DNA of 64,000 bases from Flaccisagitta enflata (GCA_965153355.1 OZ231127.1:35340001-35404000), one strand, 5' to 3'; positions 26,703 to 38,099 are shown, counted from the first letter of the stretch. Made by a program: numbers and translations. The notes: generated from the letters alone by a model not told the origin.

Positions 26703-26765
26703 TAGGTCATCGACCCCTTTGGGAGCGCTGCCCAAAAAAGGATCAGGGCATCGGGAATATACTTG

Positions 26766-26810
26766 AGCTATGTGACTTTAAAGGACAATCAGAACGCGAA
26801 TTGCCATAGA

Positions 26811-26901
<91 letters not shown>

Positions 26902-27005
26902 GTGAGAAAGACAGAGAGAGACAGAGAGAGAGAGACAGAGACAGACAGAGACAGAGAGATAGAGAGACAGAGACAGAGAAAGACAGAATATCAGAATGAG
27001 AATGA
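26766..27005. repeat. (GA)n-bearing repeat, third copy
   Basis: The 5' flank GCTATGTGACTTTAAAGGAC, AATCAGAACGCGAATTGCC matches the unit at 24809. A pure GA run (about 26812-26900) grades into GACAGA words. Confidence 0.9.
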
Positions 27006-27214
27006 AGACAGAGACATAGTGGGGAGATAGAGGAGAAGTCTATCAACGAACAAAAAATATCGCTAAAAGCACAGTTTTGCTCGTTATTTTCCGTCGCCAA
27101 GATTCATGGTTGTAAACCTTCCAAGTGAAATAAATTAAAACTAAATTATAAACTTTTAAACGTTATCTTTGTCCATTACTAATGGTAATTGTGTTCAGTA
27201 TTCAAGTGTTAGAG

Positions 27215-27311
27215 AAGGAGAAGAAACAGGAAGAGGAGTAGAAGAAGGAGAAAATTCCCCATAAATTTGAAAGCTTAGGTCATCGACCCCTTCGGGACCG
27301 CTGCCCAAAAA
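27215..27311 (+). mobile_element. Group-B element, 3' end only
   Basis: GAAGGAGAAAATTCCCCAT, TTAGGTCATCGACCCCTTCG and the end GGACCGCTGCCCAAAAA are the terminal ~95 bp of variant B2; the rest is missing. Confidence 0.8.
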
Positions 27312-27470
27312 CGGAAAGAACCATGAAGTTTTGGTCTGATACGGTGAGAACTGAACTCCTAAAAAACTGGACAAAGCACTCTGGGTCTTGGTGATAAACT
27401 CTGCTTTGGAAAGATTTTCAATTAGCTCTTGATTTGGATTAATGTTATTCCGAAACAAAGAACTGCCTAC

Positions 27471-27676
27471 TTTTTAGTCGCGTGCACGCGACTCTACAAC
27501 CCGCTTTGTCCGTTGGTCGGTCTGTCGGTTGGTCGGTTGGTCGGTTGGTCACACTTTACTTTTTTTATGATTTTATTTATTTGACCTCACTGCTCCTGCC
27601 CAAATGGTCTGGTGACCTCAAATATGGCCCCTGCCCACCCGCACGCGACTTCAGTAGCCGTGTGTCCGGCCTTGTT
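27471..27676 (-). mobile_element. HINE-A, complete
   Basis: TTTTT, hairpin AGTCGCGTGCACGCGACT (loop shortened), CTACAACCCGCTTTGTCC, GTTGGTCGG microsatellite, CACACTTTACTTTTTTTATG, CTCACTGCTCCTGCCCAAAT, GGCCCCTGCCCACCCGCACG and CCGTGTGTCCGGCCTTGTT. All parts are present in the same order as at 46333-46538. Confidence 0.88.
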
Positions 27677-27696
27677 CTTTCTTTCCTCAACTCCCC

Positions 27697-27697
27697 T

Positions 27698-27749
<52 letters not shown>

Positions 27750-27772
27750 CCCCTCTCTCTCTCTCTGTCTGT
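27697..27772. repeat. (CT)n tract, interrupted
   Basis: CT-rich run of about 75 bp starting ~20 bp after a HINE-A end, with TTTCT and CCCCC interruptions. Confidence 0.95.
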
Positions 27773-28133
27773 TTGTCTCATACCTTTCATATTGTTTCGG
27801 TATCAAGATGTTTGTGTTCATTTCATTTTCTTTATTTACTAACCCTCACACTCACAGCCACGGAAGGGCCCATCTATAGAGGAGTGGCAATACTTCTTGA
27901 TCCTAGCAAGAAGGAGAAAAAATAGAAAAACCAAAGCAGACACCACAAGAATGTTTCCCGATTGTGCAGAAACAAAAATCAGTGAAAAATGAATAGTTGC
28001 AACAAAACACCTGAGACACATGGAAACAAGTGAGAAAAAAAGAAGAAGAGCGTGGCAATAGCTCAAAGACGCCACCAAGCGCCCGCGGAGTTCACTCTCT
28101 CTTTCTCGATTGGGCGGTCCGTGAAACAAGATT

Positions 28134-28235
28134 CTTTTTTAAGCAGCGAGCCCTAAAGCCGTTGAGTTGAGGACCGATACACTATAGAACAAAGGGGATA
28201 ATTTTCTCACATCCGTCCGACACTTATGCTGCGTG
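28134..28235 (-). mobile_element. Group-B fragment
   Basis: TTTTTTAAGCAGCGAGCCC, GAGGACCGATACACTATAG and GGGGATAATTTTCTCACATC resemble the first arm of variant B2, followed by CCGTCCG. The rest is absent. Confidence 0.5.
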
Positions 28236-28381
28236 GGGGCAGAATTAGGAAGAGGAAGAATATGATGACAAAAAAGATCTCAATACAACAATACAATGCA
28301 AAAGGGGCTGCAACGCAAATTTCCAATTTTCTTTTGTTTGAAAAAGTCAAAGCAGGGGATTTCATGTTGGCGCACATAAAA

Positions 28382-29155
28382 AACAAGGCCGAGTTCGCGA
28401 ACGGTTGGGCAGGAGCAGTAATGCTAAAACCACGCGCATTTCAAAAATATGACGGACGGACTTACGGACCACTACTGTCTGACGACCAATCCAGGGTGAG
28501 ATTGACATTACAGTTGGTTTTTTTGCAGTTTTGCCAAGCTCATGTGTGTACAACACAGGAACCATTGAGAGGGAAATCTTTCCTGGAGCGCTTTTTGAAA
28601 AAAATCGATTTTTAACCTCAAGGAAAGGTGCTGTTAATACAGATTCTTGTGGGTTGTATTAACTCATTTTTGGATTCCATATTGTTATTCTATGCAAAAT
28701 TTCCTTTCATTTGATAGGTCACACTATATGGTTTTATACAAAAATAAAGTTTTCATATTTTGAGCCACCGTTACTTTTTTGTAACGGTGACTCAAAAAAT
28801 GAAAATTTAAATTCTTTGCAAAAGTATAGAGTGCGACCTATCAAATGAAAGGAAATTTTGCCTAGATTAACAATATGGAATCAAAAATTGAGTCAATACA
28901 ACTCACAAGAATCTGTATTCCCACCACCTTTCCTTTAGGTGAAAAATTGATTTTTTTCAAAAAGCGCTCCAGGAAAGATTTCCCTCACGATGGTTCTTGT
29001 ATTGTACACACATGAGCTTGGCAAAACTGCGAAAAAACCCACTGTAATGTCAATCTCACCCTGGATTGGTCGTCAGACAGTAGTGGGACGGACTTTCGGG
29101 CTTGCGGACGCCGGACGGACGGGCTGACACGACAAGGTGTTAAGTCGCGACTTAA
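28382..29155 (+). mobile_element. HINE-A interrupted by a foldback element
   Basis: The left part (AACAAGGCCGAGTTCGCG, GGTTGGGCAGGAGCAGT) runs to an ACGG microsatellite at 28468. The right part resumes at 29087 in the microsatellite and ends at a degraded hairpin TTAAGTCGCGACTTAA. The 618 bp between belong to the next entry. Confidence 0.75.
28469..29086. mobile_element. Foldback element, 618 bp, almost entirely palindromic
   Basis: It starts CCACTACTGTCTGACGACCA and ends with the exact inverse; the first 46 bases pair perfectly. Pairing continues, with mismatches, to a centre near 28780 where GTTACTTTTTTGTAAC forms the tip. The flanks (GACGGACTTACGGA and GACGGACTTTCGGG) are near-duplicates but lie in an ACGG microsatellite, so the target duplication cannot be fixed. 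No protein is encoded and the family is not recognised. Confidence 0.88.
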
Positions 29156-29436
29156 GAGAAGAAATGCACAAGAGAAATTGGTGCCGGTGGGAAATGAGAT
29201 TAACCACATTTCATTTCATTAGACGCTTTCTCTCATAATTTTCACTTACTTACTTACTGAACAATGAAAAGGAAATTTGGATCGTTCGATTTGTTTGGGT
29301 TTTTTTTCAGTGACCGATGCTATGCATAGCAGTTGCTTAAACCTACCAATCGAACTATCACACTAATACAACACAGTAAAAATTCAAATGACCAGGAAAG
29401 AAAGGTTTTACTGCGTTTCGTCACATCTCGTCGCGC

Positions 29437-29482
29437 ACACACACACGCAAACGCACACACACACACACACACGCACACGCGG
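29437..29482. repeat. Short (AC)n tract
   Basis: AC run of about 45 bp with GC variants at both edges. Confidence 0.9.
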
Positions 29483-29756
29483 AGATGGAGGAGAAAAAAA
29501 GAGGTCAAAATGGCCATTTTTCTTCAGCCCGGGTTTGGATAATGTTGTGGAGCATCACTTAAGCCTAAGTGAGTTCAAGACGGCGTCTCGAGTCCCAAAA
29601 GTGCCTTCATTCAACCACGTCGTATCAACACTTTCTCCAGAAAGAGAGAAAGAGAGAGATAGGTAGAAATTGAGCTAGACGGGGGGAAAAAGAAGAAGGA
29701 ATTCAGCGGCCAAGACTGACGACAAAATCACCTGTGCAGACAGTAGAGGCCACATG

Positions 29757-29864
<108 letters not shown>

Positions 29865-30044
29865 AAAAGTCATAGATAACATTCACGTGCAGTTTTCATT
29901 CAGCTAATACTCAGCTCCTACTGTTGCTTCAAAAAAAAACCTTTTATTATAAATTATGAATATCATCGTACTAAAAGAATCGTGTCGTCTATGATAATTG
30001 GACATCTGAGTGCAATGTTACCTCTTTCCCCAAATAAACAAACA

Positions 30045-30244
<200 letters not shown>

Positions 30245-30295
30245 GCATGCGTGCGTCGACACATTGTCATCGTCAAAGATGGTCCTGTCGTATAT

Positions 30296-30495
30296 TTTTT
30301 AGTCGCGTGCTACGCTACTCTACAACCCGCTTTGTCCGTCCGTCCGTCCGTCGGTCCGTCCGTCCGTCACACTTTACTTTTTTTGGGTTTTTGCGGTCTT
30401 TGGCCTTACTGCTCCTGCCCAAATGATGGAGTGGCCTTAAATATGGCCCCTGCCCACCCGCACGCGACTTCGGTAGCCGTGTATCCGGCCTTGTT
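30296..30495 (-). mobile_element. HINE-A, complete
   Basis: TTTTT, hairpin AGTCGCGTGCTACGC (outer stem partly decayed), CTACAACCCGCTTTGTCC, (GTCC)n, CACACTTTACTTTTTTTGGG, GCGGTCTTTGGCC, CTGCTCCTGCCCAAATGATG, GCCCCTGCCCACCCGCACG and GCCGTGTATCCGGCCTTGTT. Confidence 0.87.
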
Positions 30496-30553
30496 TTTCT
30501 CAAGCTTCATTGAAAATTCAGCTCCCGTGAAAAAAGATTTTTTCTCATCCTCA

Positions 30554-30557
<4 letters not shown>

Positions 30558-30609
<52 letters not shown>
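30558..30609. repeat. (CT)n microsatellite
   Basis: CT run of about 52 bp located ~60 bp past a HINE-A end. Confidence 0.97.
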
Positions 30610-30613
<4 letters not shown>

Positions 30614-30734
30614 CTTTTTAAAGCCCGTAAAATGACTTCCGGAAACTGCGATGGACTAAATTTCCACTTAGCGTTTGGCGTTATTCTGGGTGCCGAGGGC
30701 CGCAAGCATAAAATTTCAAATCGGATCAGCAAAG

Positions 30735-30965
<231 letters not shown>

Positions 30966-31204
30966 GAAGATGACAGAGTTGTCGACGTCATCGGATGAAA
31001 TTAGACTTGGATGATGAAAAGGGAGATTAAATGATATTGAAACTTGAAAAAGAGAAATGTGCTTAAAAGCGAGCGATATAAATGGTATTAATTGCACTTA
31101 AGAGTGAAGAGCTGTAACGATTGCGAAACATACGATGATGACAAAGGTGGTAAGTTCTAAGATCATAAAGAATGAGGATGTCAATTTTACAGCATACGAT
31201 GATG

Positions 31205-31440
31205 ACGACAACGTTGCTGATGACGCCGGCAACGACGATATTTACGGTAAAGCTACGAAGGTGACAATGACGACGATGATGGTGACAAAGACGTGGAAGA
31301 AGGTGACAACGTAAGATTCGGCTTCCGAGGTCGGACGATGAGCGTTGACAGCTCGAAAGTAGCCTTCGCCTCAGAAACTCCATTATCAGCGCTAAAGATA
31401 GGTTTAGCCGAGGAAAACAGCCCTAAAATCCCTTTGCCCC
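31205..31440 (+). other. Possible coding stretch, acidic
   Basis: After an Asp-rich GATGAC region, one forward frame from about 31262 encodes an acidic segment, then non-repetitive residues including VRFGFRGRTMSVDSSKVAFA and SETPLSALKIGLAEENSPK, and runs directly into a group-B element at 31441. Composition is coding-like, but no splice sites or family were recognised. Confidence 0.2.
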
Positions 31441-32052
31441 TGTTGGGCAGCGGCTCCGAAAGGGGCGATGAGCTATGCTTTCACACAACTTTATATGGAA
31501 ATTTTGCCTTCTTCTCCTTCTCATCCTCCTTCTTCTGCATCCCTTCCCTCCCCCCAGCCTCAAATGCGAGCTTCCGGGCCCAAACCCCAGCTTCAAGGCC
31601 CAAATCCCAGCCCTAAGATCCAATTCTTAGCCTCAAGGACCAAATTCCAGCCTAGAGGCCCAAATCCCAGACTCAAGGCCCAAATCCCAGCCTCAAGGTC
31701 CAAATTTCCACCCCCAGTCCTAATTCCTATCTTTGAAGCCCAAATCCCAATATGAAGGCCCAAATCTCAGCCATGAGGTCCCAATTCCAACAATAATGCC
31801 CCCATTCCAGCTAAAATACCCTAATCCCAGCCTCAAGTCCCAAATTCGAGCCTCAGGGCCCAAAAGTCAGGCTTGAACCTCAAATTCCAGTCTTGTCGCT
31901 CAAATTCTGGCCTAAGACTCAGGAATGCCCCATGCGACCAAGTATAGGTCATCGGATTACTGCCTGTATCATCCTTTCATCCACACATACACTAACACAG
32001 GGGGCTAAGGGGCATCGGGTACCACTGACTATCTAACGCTTTTGCGCCTTTT
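31441..32052 (-). mobile_element. Group-B element, variant B2
   Basis: It starts TTGGGCAGCGGCTCCGAAAG, with GATGAGCTATGCTTTCACAC. A ~20-bp minisatellite (AAGGCCCAAATCCCAGCCTC) covers about 31560-31920. A decayed inner arm follows, then CATCGGGTACCACTGACTAT and AACGCTTTTGCGCC, the inverse of the 5' end at 23684. Confidence 0.82.
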
Positions 32053-32319
32053 CTATCTTACCTTCTCCTCTTTCCTTCCTAGATTCCCAAATGAGAGAAA
32101 GACAGAGACATCTCGCTTTTTTCCCGCTTGGTTACTGGAGCAGAATAAAAACATTGCTTTTTGCTCGTAGGACGATTTTGGTCCGTACATATCTCGAGCA
32201 TTTTTTTCTTACTTAGCGGATTTCAGTTGTAAGATCAAGATGAAAGAAACAACGCATCAAAGCACATTGCCACAAGCGGGGAAAATCACCGCAAATATGG
32301 ATTTATTTTCATCAATGCA

Positions 32320-32541
32320 TTTTTGATTGCGGACACGCAACTATAGGAGGCTTTGTCCATCCGTCCGTTCGTCCGTCCGTCCGGCGATCCATCGGTCTGT
32401 GATGATTGAGTTGAAAAGTGGAAAAACGAGCGTTTTAGATACTTTTTGTATGTTAGTGTGTGGGATGGGGTTGGGGTGTGGATGGGGGTTGGATGCCCCT
32501 GCCCACCCATCCGCAACGATATTGTGACCCCATGTCACTTG
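32320..32541 (-). mobile_element. HINE, hairpin subfamily 3
   Basis: TTTTTGATTGCGGACACGCAA contains the terminal hairpin TTGCG-GACA-CGCAA. AGGCTTTGTCCATCCGTCCG, a GTCC microsatellite, TTGAAAAGTGGAAAAACG and the end GCCCACCCATCCGCAACGAT with ATTGTGACCCCATGTCAC follow. Same order as 51001-51297. Confidence 0.78.
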
Positions 32542-32722
32542 TTTCATTTGTTTTTGCTGTTTAAATTTGAACATTAAACAATGAACAAAGAGCGATGCGA
32601 AATAGCGATTCAAACAAAAAAGTTGATTTGCTGATCTGTAAAAGGTTGCTAGTGGTGTGTTTGACAAAAAGGTGGTAAACATATGCGGAACATGGAACCC
32701 CACATCCCTGTACTTGAGTTGA

Positions 32723-33172
32723 TTAAAGGTCTAGGTAAGAGAGCGTTCGTTCAACGAAATTCTTTCGCACTTTCTCTGAATCTTCCAAGGAAACGAAATC
32801 CGCGTCGTCGTCGTTATCGTCATTCCCGTTGACTTCAACTCCTCGAATTTGCTCCAGTGCAGTTGACAGCATGATCCTCATTTCAACTGTAATGTTATTT
32901 TGTTAATAAGCACCTTGTTCTTTTCAAACTCAAATTTTACATATTGACCGCAAAATCAACAATATTTTTGTCACCTGAGTTGATTTCAGCGGCACTATTT
33001 GCATACTCTAAGATGTCAAGAAGTTGGTCTCGCCCGTTCAAACGTGGTCTCGTTCCGGTCTTTGCCTTGATCATGTCTTTGATTGTGTTGATGTCGGCGT
33101 CGGCAAACGAACGTTTCTACCACTCAGCGGCTTCCTCGCAAGCGTTCATCTCGACGAATACCCTCTTCAAAC
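32723..33172 (-). pseudogene. Two 3'-terminal exons of an unrecognised gene, with in-frame TAG
   Basis: Exon A (33172-32975) follows a CT-rich tract and CATAG acceptor and encodes LKRVFVEMNACEEAAEW, a TAG (33120-33118), then KRSFADADINTIKDMIKAKT and LLDILEYANSAAEINS. A GT donor at 32974 opens an 88-bp intron closed by TTACAG at 32888-32887. Exon B (32886-32723) joins in phase (Ser, then Val-Glu-Met-Arg) and runs 53 codons, with an acidic NDDNDDDADF patch, to the stop TAA. In-phase splicing with coding-like composition on both sides is hard to get by chance. Either the TAG is a nonsense change in a decaying gene, or the acceptor is at the TAG itself (33118) and the gene is intact. Upstream exons would lie beyond the GA-rich tract at 33207. 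Family unknown. Confidence 0.5.
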
Positions 33173-33204
33173 CTATGAATAGCGCTAGTAGAAAATGGAA
33201 TAGA

Positions 33205-33206
<2 letters not shown>

Positions 33207-33276
<70 letters not shown>

Positions 33277-33585
33277 AAGAAAGAGAGACAGAGACAAAGA
33301 AAGAGAGAGAGAGACAAAGAAAGAGAGAGAGAAAGACAAAGAAAGAGAGAGAGAGACAAAGAAAGAGAGAGAGAGAGAGAGATAAAGAAAGAGAGACAGA
33401 GACAAAGAAAGAGAGAGAGAGAGAGACAAAGAAAGAGAGAGAGAGAGACAAAGAAAGAGATAGAGACAGAGACAAAGAAAAAGAGAGAGAGAGAGACAAA
33501 GAAAGAGACAAAGAAAGGGAGAGAGAGACAAAGAAAGAGAGAGACACAAAGAAAGAGAGAGAGAGAGACAAAGAAAGAGAGAGAC

Positions 33586-33616
<31 letters not shown>

Positions 33617-33823
33617 CAAAGATAGAGAGAGAGAGAAAAAGATAGAGAGAGAGACAAAGATAGAGAGACAAAGATAGAGAGAGAGAGACAAAGATAGAGA
33701 GAGAGAGAGACAAAGATAGAGAGAGAGAGACAAAGATAGAGAGAGAGACAAAGATAGAGAGAGAGAGACAAAGATAGAGAGAGAGAGACAAAGATAGAGA
33801 GAGACAAAGATAGAGAGAGAGAC

Positions 33824-33878
<55 letters not shown>

Positions 33879-33888
33879 CAGAGAGAGA

Positions 33889-33946
<58 letters not shown>

Positions 33947-34015
33947 CAAAGATAGAGAGAGACAGAGCGACAGAAAGAGAGACAGAGAGACAAAGATAGA
34001 GAGAGACAGAGAGAT
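33207..34015. repeat. GA-rich array with higher-order GACAAAGA units
   Basis: About 800 bp built of (GA)n interrupted by ACAAAGA or ACAAAGATA words every ~14-35 bp. AAAGAAAGA variants fill the first half and AAAGATAGA the second. Minus-strand frames of up to 329 codons are products of this repeat. Confidence 0.96.
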
Positions 34016-34093
34016 TGAATGATGACGTTGATGAAAACAAGTAATGGGGGGGGGAAGGGATGGGCCCAAATGAACATTTACAGTCTTTAATTA

Positions 34094-34653
34094 CAGTAGA
34101 TTTCATCTAGACTTGAGATGACCGGGGCAAGCACTATGGAAAGATAAATGAAACCAGAGGAGTGATATTTAGGTCATAGACTAATATTAGGATTCTTTAT
34201 TTCCTATGATATCAGGTTGCCATGGAAACACATTTCTTTGCGTTCTTGCTAAAATATCAATAAATTGAAATTTTTTTGAGGGAACATTGCTTAAAATCAA
34301 ATTTGCTACAACTTTCCCACAATATCTTCTGTAAGAATATCGCTTGTTTGACCATTGCTATGGAGCGTATCCAGGTGTGACAACGCTGTGATGCTACATA
34401 GCAACCGCTAAATGAGCGATATTCTTAAAGAACATATTATACAAAATTTGTAGCTAATTTAATTTTAAGCAATGTTCCCTCAAAGATCCTGTCAAAACAT
34501 TGATATTTAGCGAGAATACATATAAATGTGTTTCCATGGCAACCAGATATCATAAGGAATAAAGCATTCTATTAGTAAGCTAGCTTCATCTGGCTTGATT
34601 TGTCTTTCCATAATGCTTGCTCCCGTTATCTCAAGTCTTGACGAGATCTACTG
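34094..34653. mobile_element. TA-flanked MITE, 560 bp, full-length palindrome
   Basis: The ends read inward CAGTAGATTTCATCTAGACT and CAGTAGATCTCGTCAAGACT, and TA lies outside both. Pairing continues through GCAAGCACTATGGAAAGA, ATTTCCATGGCAACC-type words and GAATATCGCT to a centre near 34375. The first eight bases match the MITE at 26196, so the two probably use one transposase. No coding capacity. Confidence 0.92.
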
Positions 34654-34745
34654 TACCAACCAACGGATGTACAGAGTTGTTTGTCACTTATTCACAATTA
34701 ATGGGTAATCCTTTTTGCGCCCGAAGAAAAAGCCGAGGGGGGAAG

Positions 34746-34845
34746 AACAAGGCCGGATACACGGCTACCGAAGTCGCGACCGACCAACCGACGGACGGAC
34801 GGACGGACAAAGCGGGTTGTAGAGTCGCGTGCACGCGACTAAAAA
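34746..34845 (+). mobile_element. HINE-A, 100-bp internally deleted copy
   Basis: The 5' end (AACAAGGCCGGATACACGG, CTACCGAAGTCGCG) is joined straight to a GACCGACC/GGAC microsatellite, then AAAGCGGGTTGTAGAG and the hairpin with AAAAA. Both ends are intact, so this is near the minimal mobile unit. Confidence 0.88.
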
Positions 34846-35224
34846 TGTCAAATAAGGGCGGGAACACGGCGTTTAAGGCTTAAAAATCGATCAAAATGAA
34901 AAAATCGATAGAAACAAAAATAGCGCCAAGAAGACTTTTTCGCGTGCTTTCGATTTGTGGAAGATCTAAGTGTGTTCTCCTTGACCTTGAAACATGTTGG
35001 CCGTGTACCCTTGTTCTTTTGAAAGCGTGAATTGCTAATCACAAACTTGTCATTCTGTTAAAAGCTTTGTTGGTCTATCACTCAGTCAGCGACTGAGTCA
35101 CTCAGACTGTCCTTCCATCTGTGCGCATGAGTTTGAACGCGTAAACAATTACCCAAACAAATTGCTAATTGACGAGGATTTGAAATGTTTTCTTACCGTT
35201 ACTTGATCTTTGTAAAATCGTTAA

Positions 35225-35360
35225 TGTTTGTCATCCTAAACAAACCGGACGCCGAGATTGCAAATGTCGGTTTCTTTCCACTTGGCGGCGATGTTGGACT
35301 GACGATTAAAGAAGTTTCCGTGCGCTCCTTTGATAAAGCATTGTGTTCATATTATCTTAG
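35225..35360. other. Coding-like stretch, strand uncertain
   Basis: Ordinary-complexity sequence open on both strands. The reverse frame (ERTETSLIVSPTSPPSGKK) and the forward frame (KPDAEIANVGFFPLGGDV) both look protein-like. It may be an upstream exon of the minus-strand gene at 32.7-33.2 kb, but I cannot show the splice links. Confidence 0.2.
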
Positions 35361-35390
35361 TAGTTAGTAGTTCATATTATCATAAGTAGG

Positions 35391-35647
<257 letters not shown>

Positions 35648-35843
35648 ACAGTTGTCTTATCTGTGCGAGCATCATTTGTTCATTTTCAAGCTGCGAGGCG
35701 CTTGTTTTGTCTTGAGTAGGTTCAGCTCTACTTTATGCATGGACTCAGTCAGTCTATCACTCTGACAGGTACAGGCAAATTTGTGCTTTGCCCTGTCACT
35801 GCCCAACCACAATTGGCATTACAATTTACCATGATCAATTACC

Positions 35844-36107
35844 AGGTCAGCTTGGATTTCTCCCGTCTGTGTAGCTCCAATGACAGTTGAGATTTCTGCC
35901 AAGTTGACGTCAGTTTGAATGTTGACGCGACGTTGATTTCATCGGTGTTTATCGCTGCATCGTTGATATTTCAGATTTCTGCTGAGTTGTTGGCGTTGAT
36001 CTCCATGAATGGAGCGGACATCGTCGTTCAACCCATCGTATCGGGCGTAAGGGATAGTTGAAGCCGTGGAGACGAGAGTTTCGATGCTACTTGAGGCTTC
36101 TGGGTCT
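35844..36107 (-). other. Possible broken exon
   Basis: On the minus strand TTAATTAG at 36108 could be an acceptor and GGTAATT at 35843 a donor. The reading frame changes and a TGA interrupts it. Pieces include DPEASSSIETLVSTASTIPY and AAINTDEINVASTFKLTS. GATCAACGCC and GAAATCAACG words recur every ~45 bp. This is weak evidence of a decayed exon. Confidence 0.2.
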
Positions 36108-36419
36108 AATTAAAGAGCGAACAATGGCTTTCTAGATAGCTGATTTGTTAAAACGATCTCTTGCCAAACTAGAAAAATAGGTTACTAAACTGCCACCGCC
36201 TCATTACCTTGAATCTACACTTCATCTTCCTGCATCGTTTTCTTTCTCGTTCATACAATCGCATCCAGCTTTATGTTTTCATTTTCGCGTTTATTTTCGC
36301 AAAATTGATGAGATAAAAAAATGATTGTCGTCCGTTCGCCTTTGTTTCGGTAACACCGTCGAAATCCTCTACGCGTTTTTGGTATCGGTATTATTTTGAC
36401 CTTATGAATGAGCGAAAGA

Positions 36420-36531
<112 letters not shown>

Positions 36532-36786
36532 TTTAGCCAGCGACTAAAATCACATTTGGTATAGCTTGTCATTTGAGTGAGTTATAGGTAAACAGAGAGG
36601 AAAATATTCATGAAAAAGTAAACACGGCGGTATTCTACGATTTCTATTATCAAACGTGTCCAGAGGGTTAGAGGTGGACACCAGGAAGAGCTCATCAAAA
36701 ACGTTTTCCGCACCATAAACGAACTGATCCAAACATGAGGTAAAAGGAACTAAGGCATCATTAACGGAACATGGCAGTTTTCTATT

Positions 36787-36788
36787 TG

Positions 36789-36874
<86 letters not shown>

Positions 36875-36884
36875 CTCTTTCTTG
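36787..36884. repeat. (TTTC)n microsatellite
   Basis: TTTC tetranucleotide run of about 95 bp with one CTCT variant near its end. Confidence 0.98.
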
Positions 36885-37392
36885 TAGTAGGGTAACTTTT
36901 GTTCACTCGCGGTACATAAAAAGCTTGTCTGGGCGTTCTTCAGACCCACACTGAAAAAAAAGACATCTATCTCTCTTGAGAGTCTTAGAGAGTGTTGGGT
37001 CCAATTTCGTGGAAGCCATTCTTCACGGAGAATTTAACAGAAAGATTTACGTTTGGATTCATTGACATCCCAGCTTCATCTCTTTCTTTCTCTTTAAAAG
37101 AGCTCTTATGCTTTTTCTTTCCCTTTTGGCTAGTTTAGCAAAATGGCTCACGCCCTTGGTAACACAACCCTCGTGGTTGTTGGTATGTATGGGAACTAAT
37201 ACTGGGCTCACAAGAATTGCACTCTGAAGTTAATGGACCAAAAATCCTTAGTCTCAACAAGACCCTTTATGTCGAGGTAACTTCATTGTAAAAGGGGGGA
37301 AAAACTGAGAAGGCGAAAAACAAAACCCATAATGGAAAGAAGGAAACTGATAGCAAAGGAGAAGAACAAGAGAAGGATATAAATAGACCCTG

Positions 37393-37692
37393 TTTTTAGA
37401 TGCGTCCTCGCATTTCTACATGAAGTGTCTGTTCATCGGTTCGTCCGTTTGTCCCTTGGACTGTCCGTCAGTAACACTGGCAAAGCATTGTTGGCATTTT
37501 TCGGCCACGGAAATGTCACAAACCAAACACTCTTTAACACATTTTGGGAGCCTTTTTTTTTTTTTCTGCAATTTGATATTCTGTCCTTTTATCTGTCTAT
37601 CCGTCCATCCGTCCCTTCTAATATCTCACATATCATGTGCAAAATTCAGCACACGCAAATTCAGGATGCATCGTTGCCCAATCGGGCTTGTT
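37393..37692 (-). mobile_element. HINE, hairpin subfamily D
   Basis: TTTTTAGATGCGTCCTCGCAT shows the hairpin ATGCG-TCCT-CGCAT. GTTCGTCCGTTTGTCCC, an insert of ~120 bp, a second GTCTATCCGTCCATCCGTCC, and the end GCATCGTTGCCCAATCGGGC with TTGTT follow. It is longer than the copy at 17908 and has two GTCC blocks. Confidence 0.72.
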
Positions 37693-37756
37693 TCCACAAC
37701 CGAGGAGTAAAAGTTCGGCTGATTATTCTCCGGCCATAATTCCCACTGACAAGTTT

Positions 37757-37969
37757 TCAAAGATCTATTTTACATCGTCGTGATCTGGTGGCCATTCTCT
37801 CAATTTTCACTCGGATTTCTCTCTTCCAGTCTTCCTCCTTTTCCCTCTTTACTCGAATCATTTTTTTGCTGCGACGTGCCATCTTCCGGTCTTCGTCGTC
37901 TTTTCCCTCCTCAAAAGGTCTCAGTCTTTTCTCCGGTCTTAAATGACCCAGCAGTTCTTTCAATGGCAA
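37757..37969 (-). CDS. Small basic open frame, hypothetical
   Basis: A 70-codon minus-strand frame rich in Lys, Arg and Glu (ARRSKKMIRVKREKEEDWKR) ending in a stop. It could be a coiled or nuclear basic segment, but purine-rich DNA also yields such composition, and I recognise no family or splice context. Confidence 0.2.
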   Translation of the reverse strand: MPLKELLGHLRPEKRLRPFEEGKDDEDRKMARRSKKMIRVKREKEEDWKREIRVKIERMATRSRRCKIDL

Positions 37970-38099
37970 ATTTCAGGATTTATAGCATGAAAGAAGAGAT
38001 GGGAGGATTTGATTGGGAACAACGCGCTGGGGCAAGGGGGCAGAGGAGGAAAAGGGCAACGAAATGGGAGGGGCAACGTGGGGAATGGAAGTGGCGGGG

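Larger units (their letters stand above)
25176..26738 (+). mobile_element. Group-B element, interrupted by two insertions
   Basis: The 5' part (CACAAAAGCGGTAGATGG, TCAGCGGTACCCGTGCCC) ends at about 25225 and the element resumes at about 25728 (GGCAGCGGCCCCAAAGGG), leaving ~500 bp of foreign DNA between. The minisatellite (about 25810-26130) uses ~20-bp units such as CCCAGTCTCAAGGCCAAAAT. Within the 3' arm a MITE is inserted at 26196-26702. Removing that MITE restores AAATCATAGGTCATCG, as in the intact copy near 24208. Confidence 0.85.

Noticed and set aside
33117-34106. Minus-strand frames of 294-329 codons rich in Ser, Leu and Val
   Set aside because: They are translations of a GA/ACAAAGA array in three frames at once; no non-repetitive protein sequence supports them.
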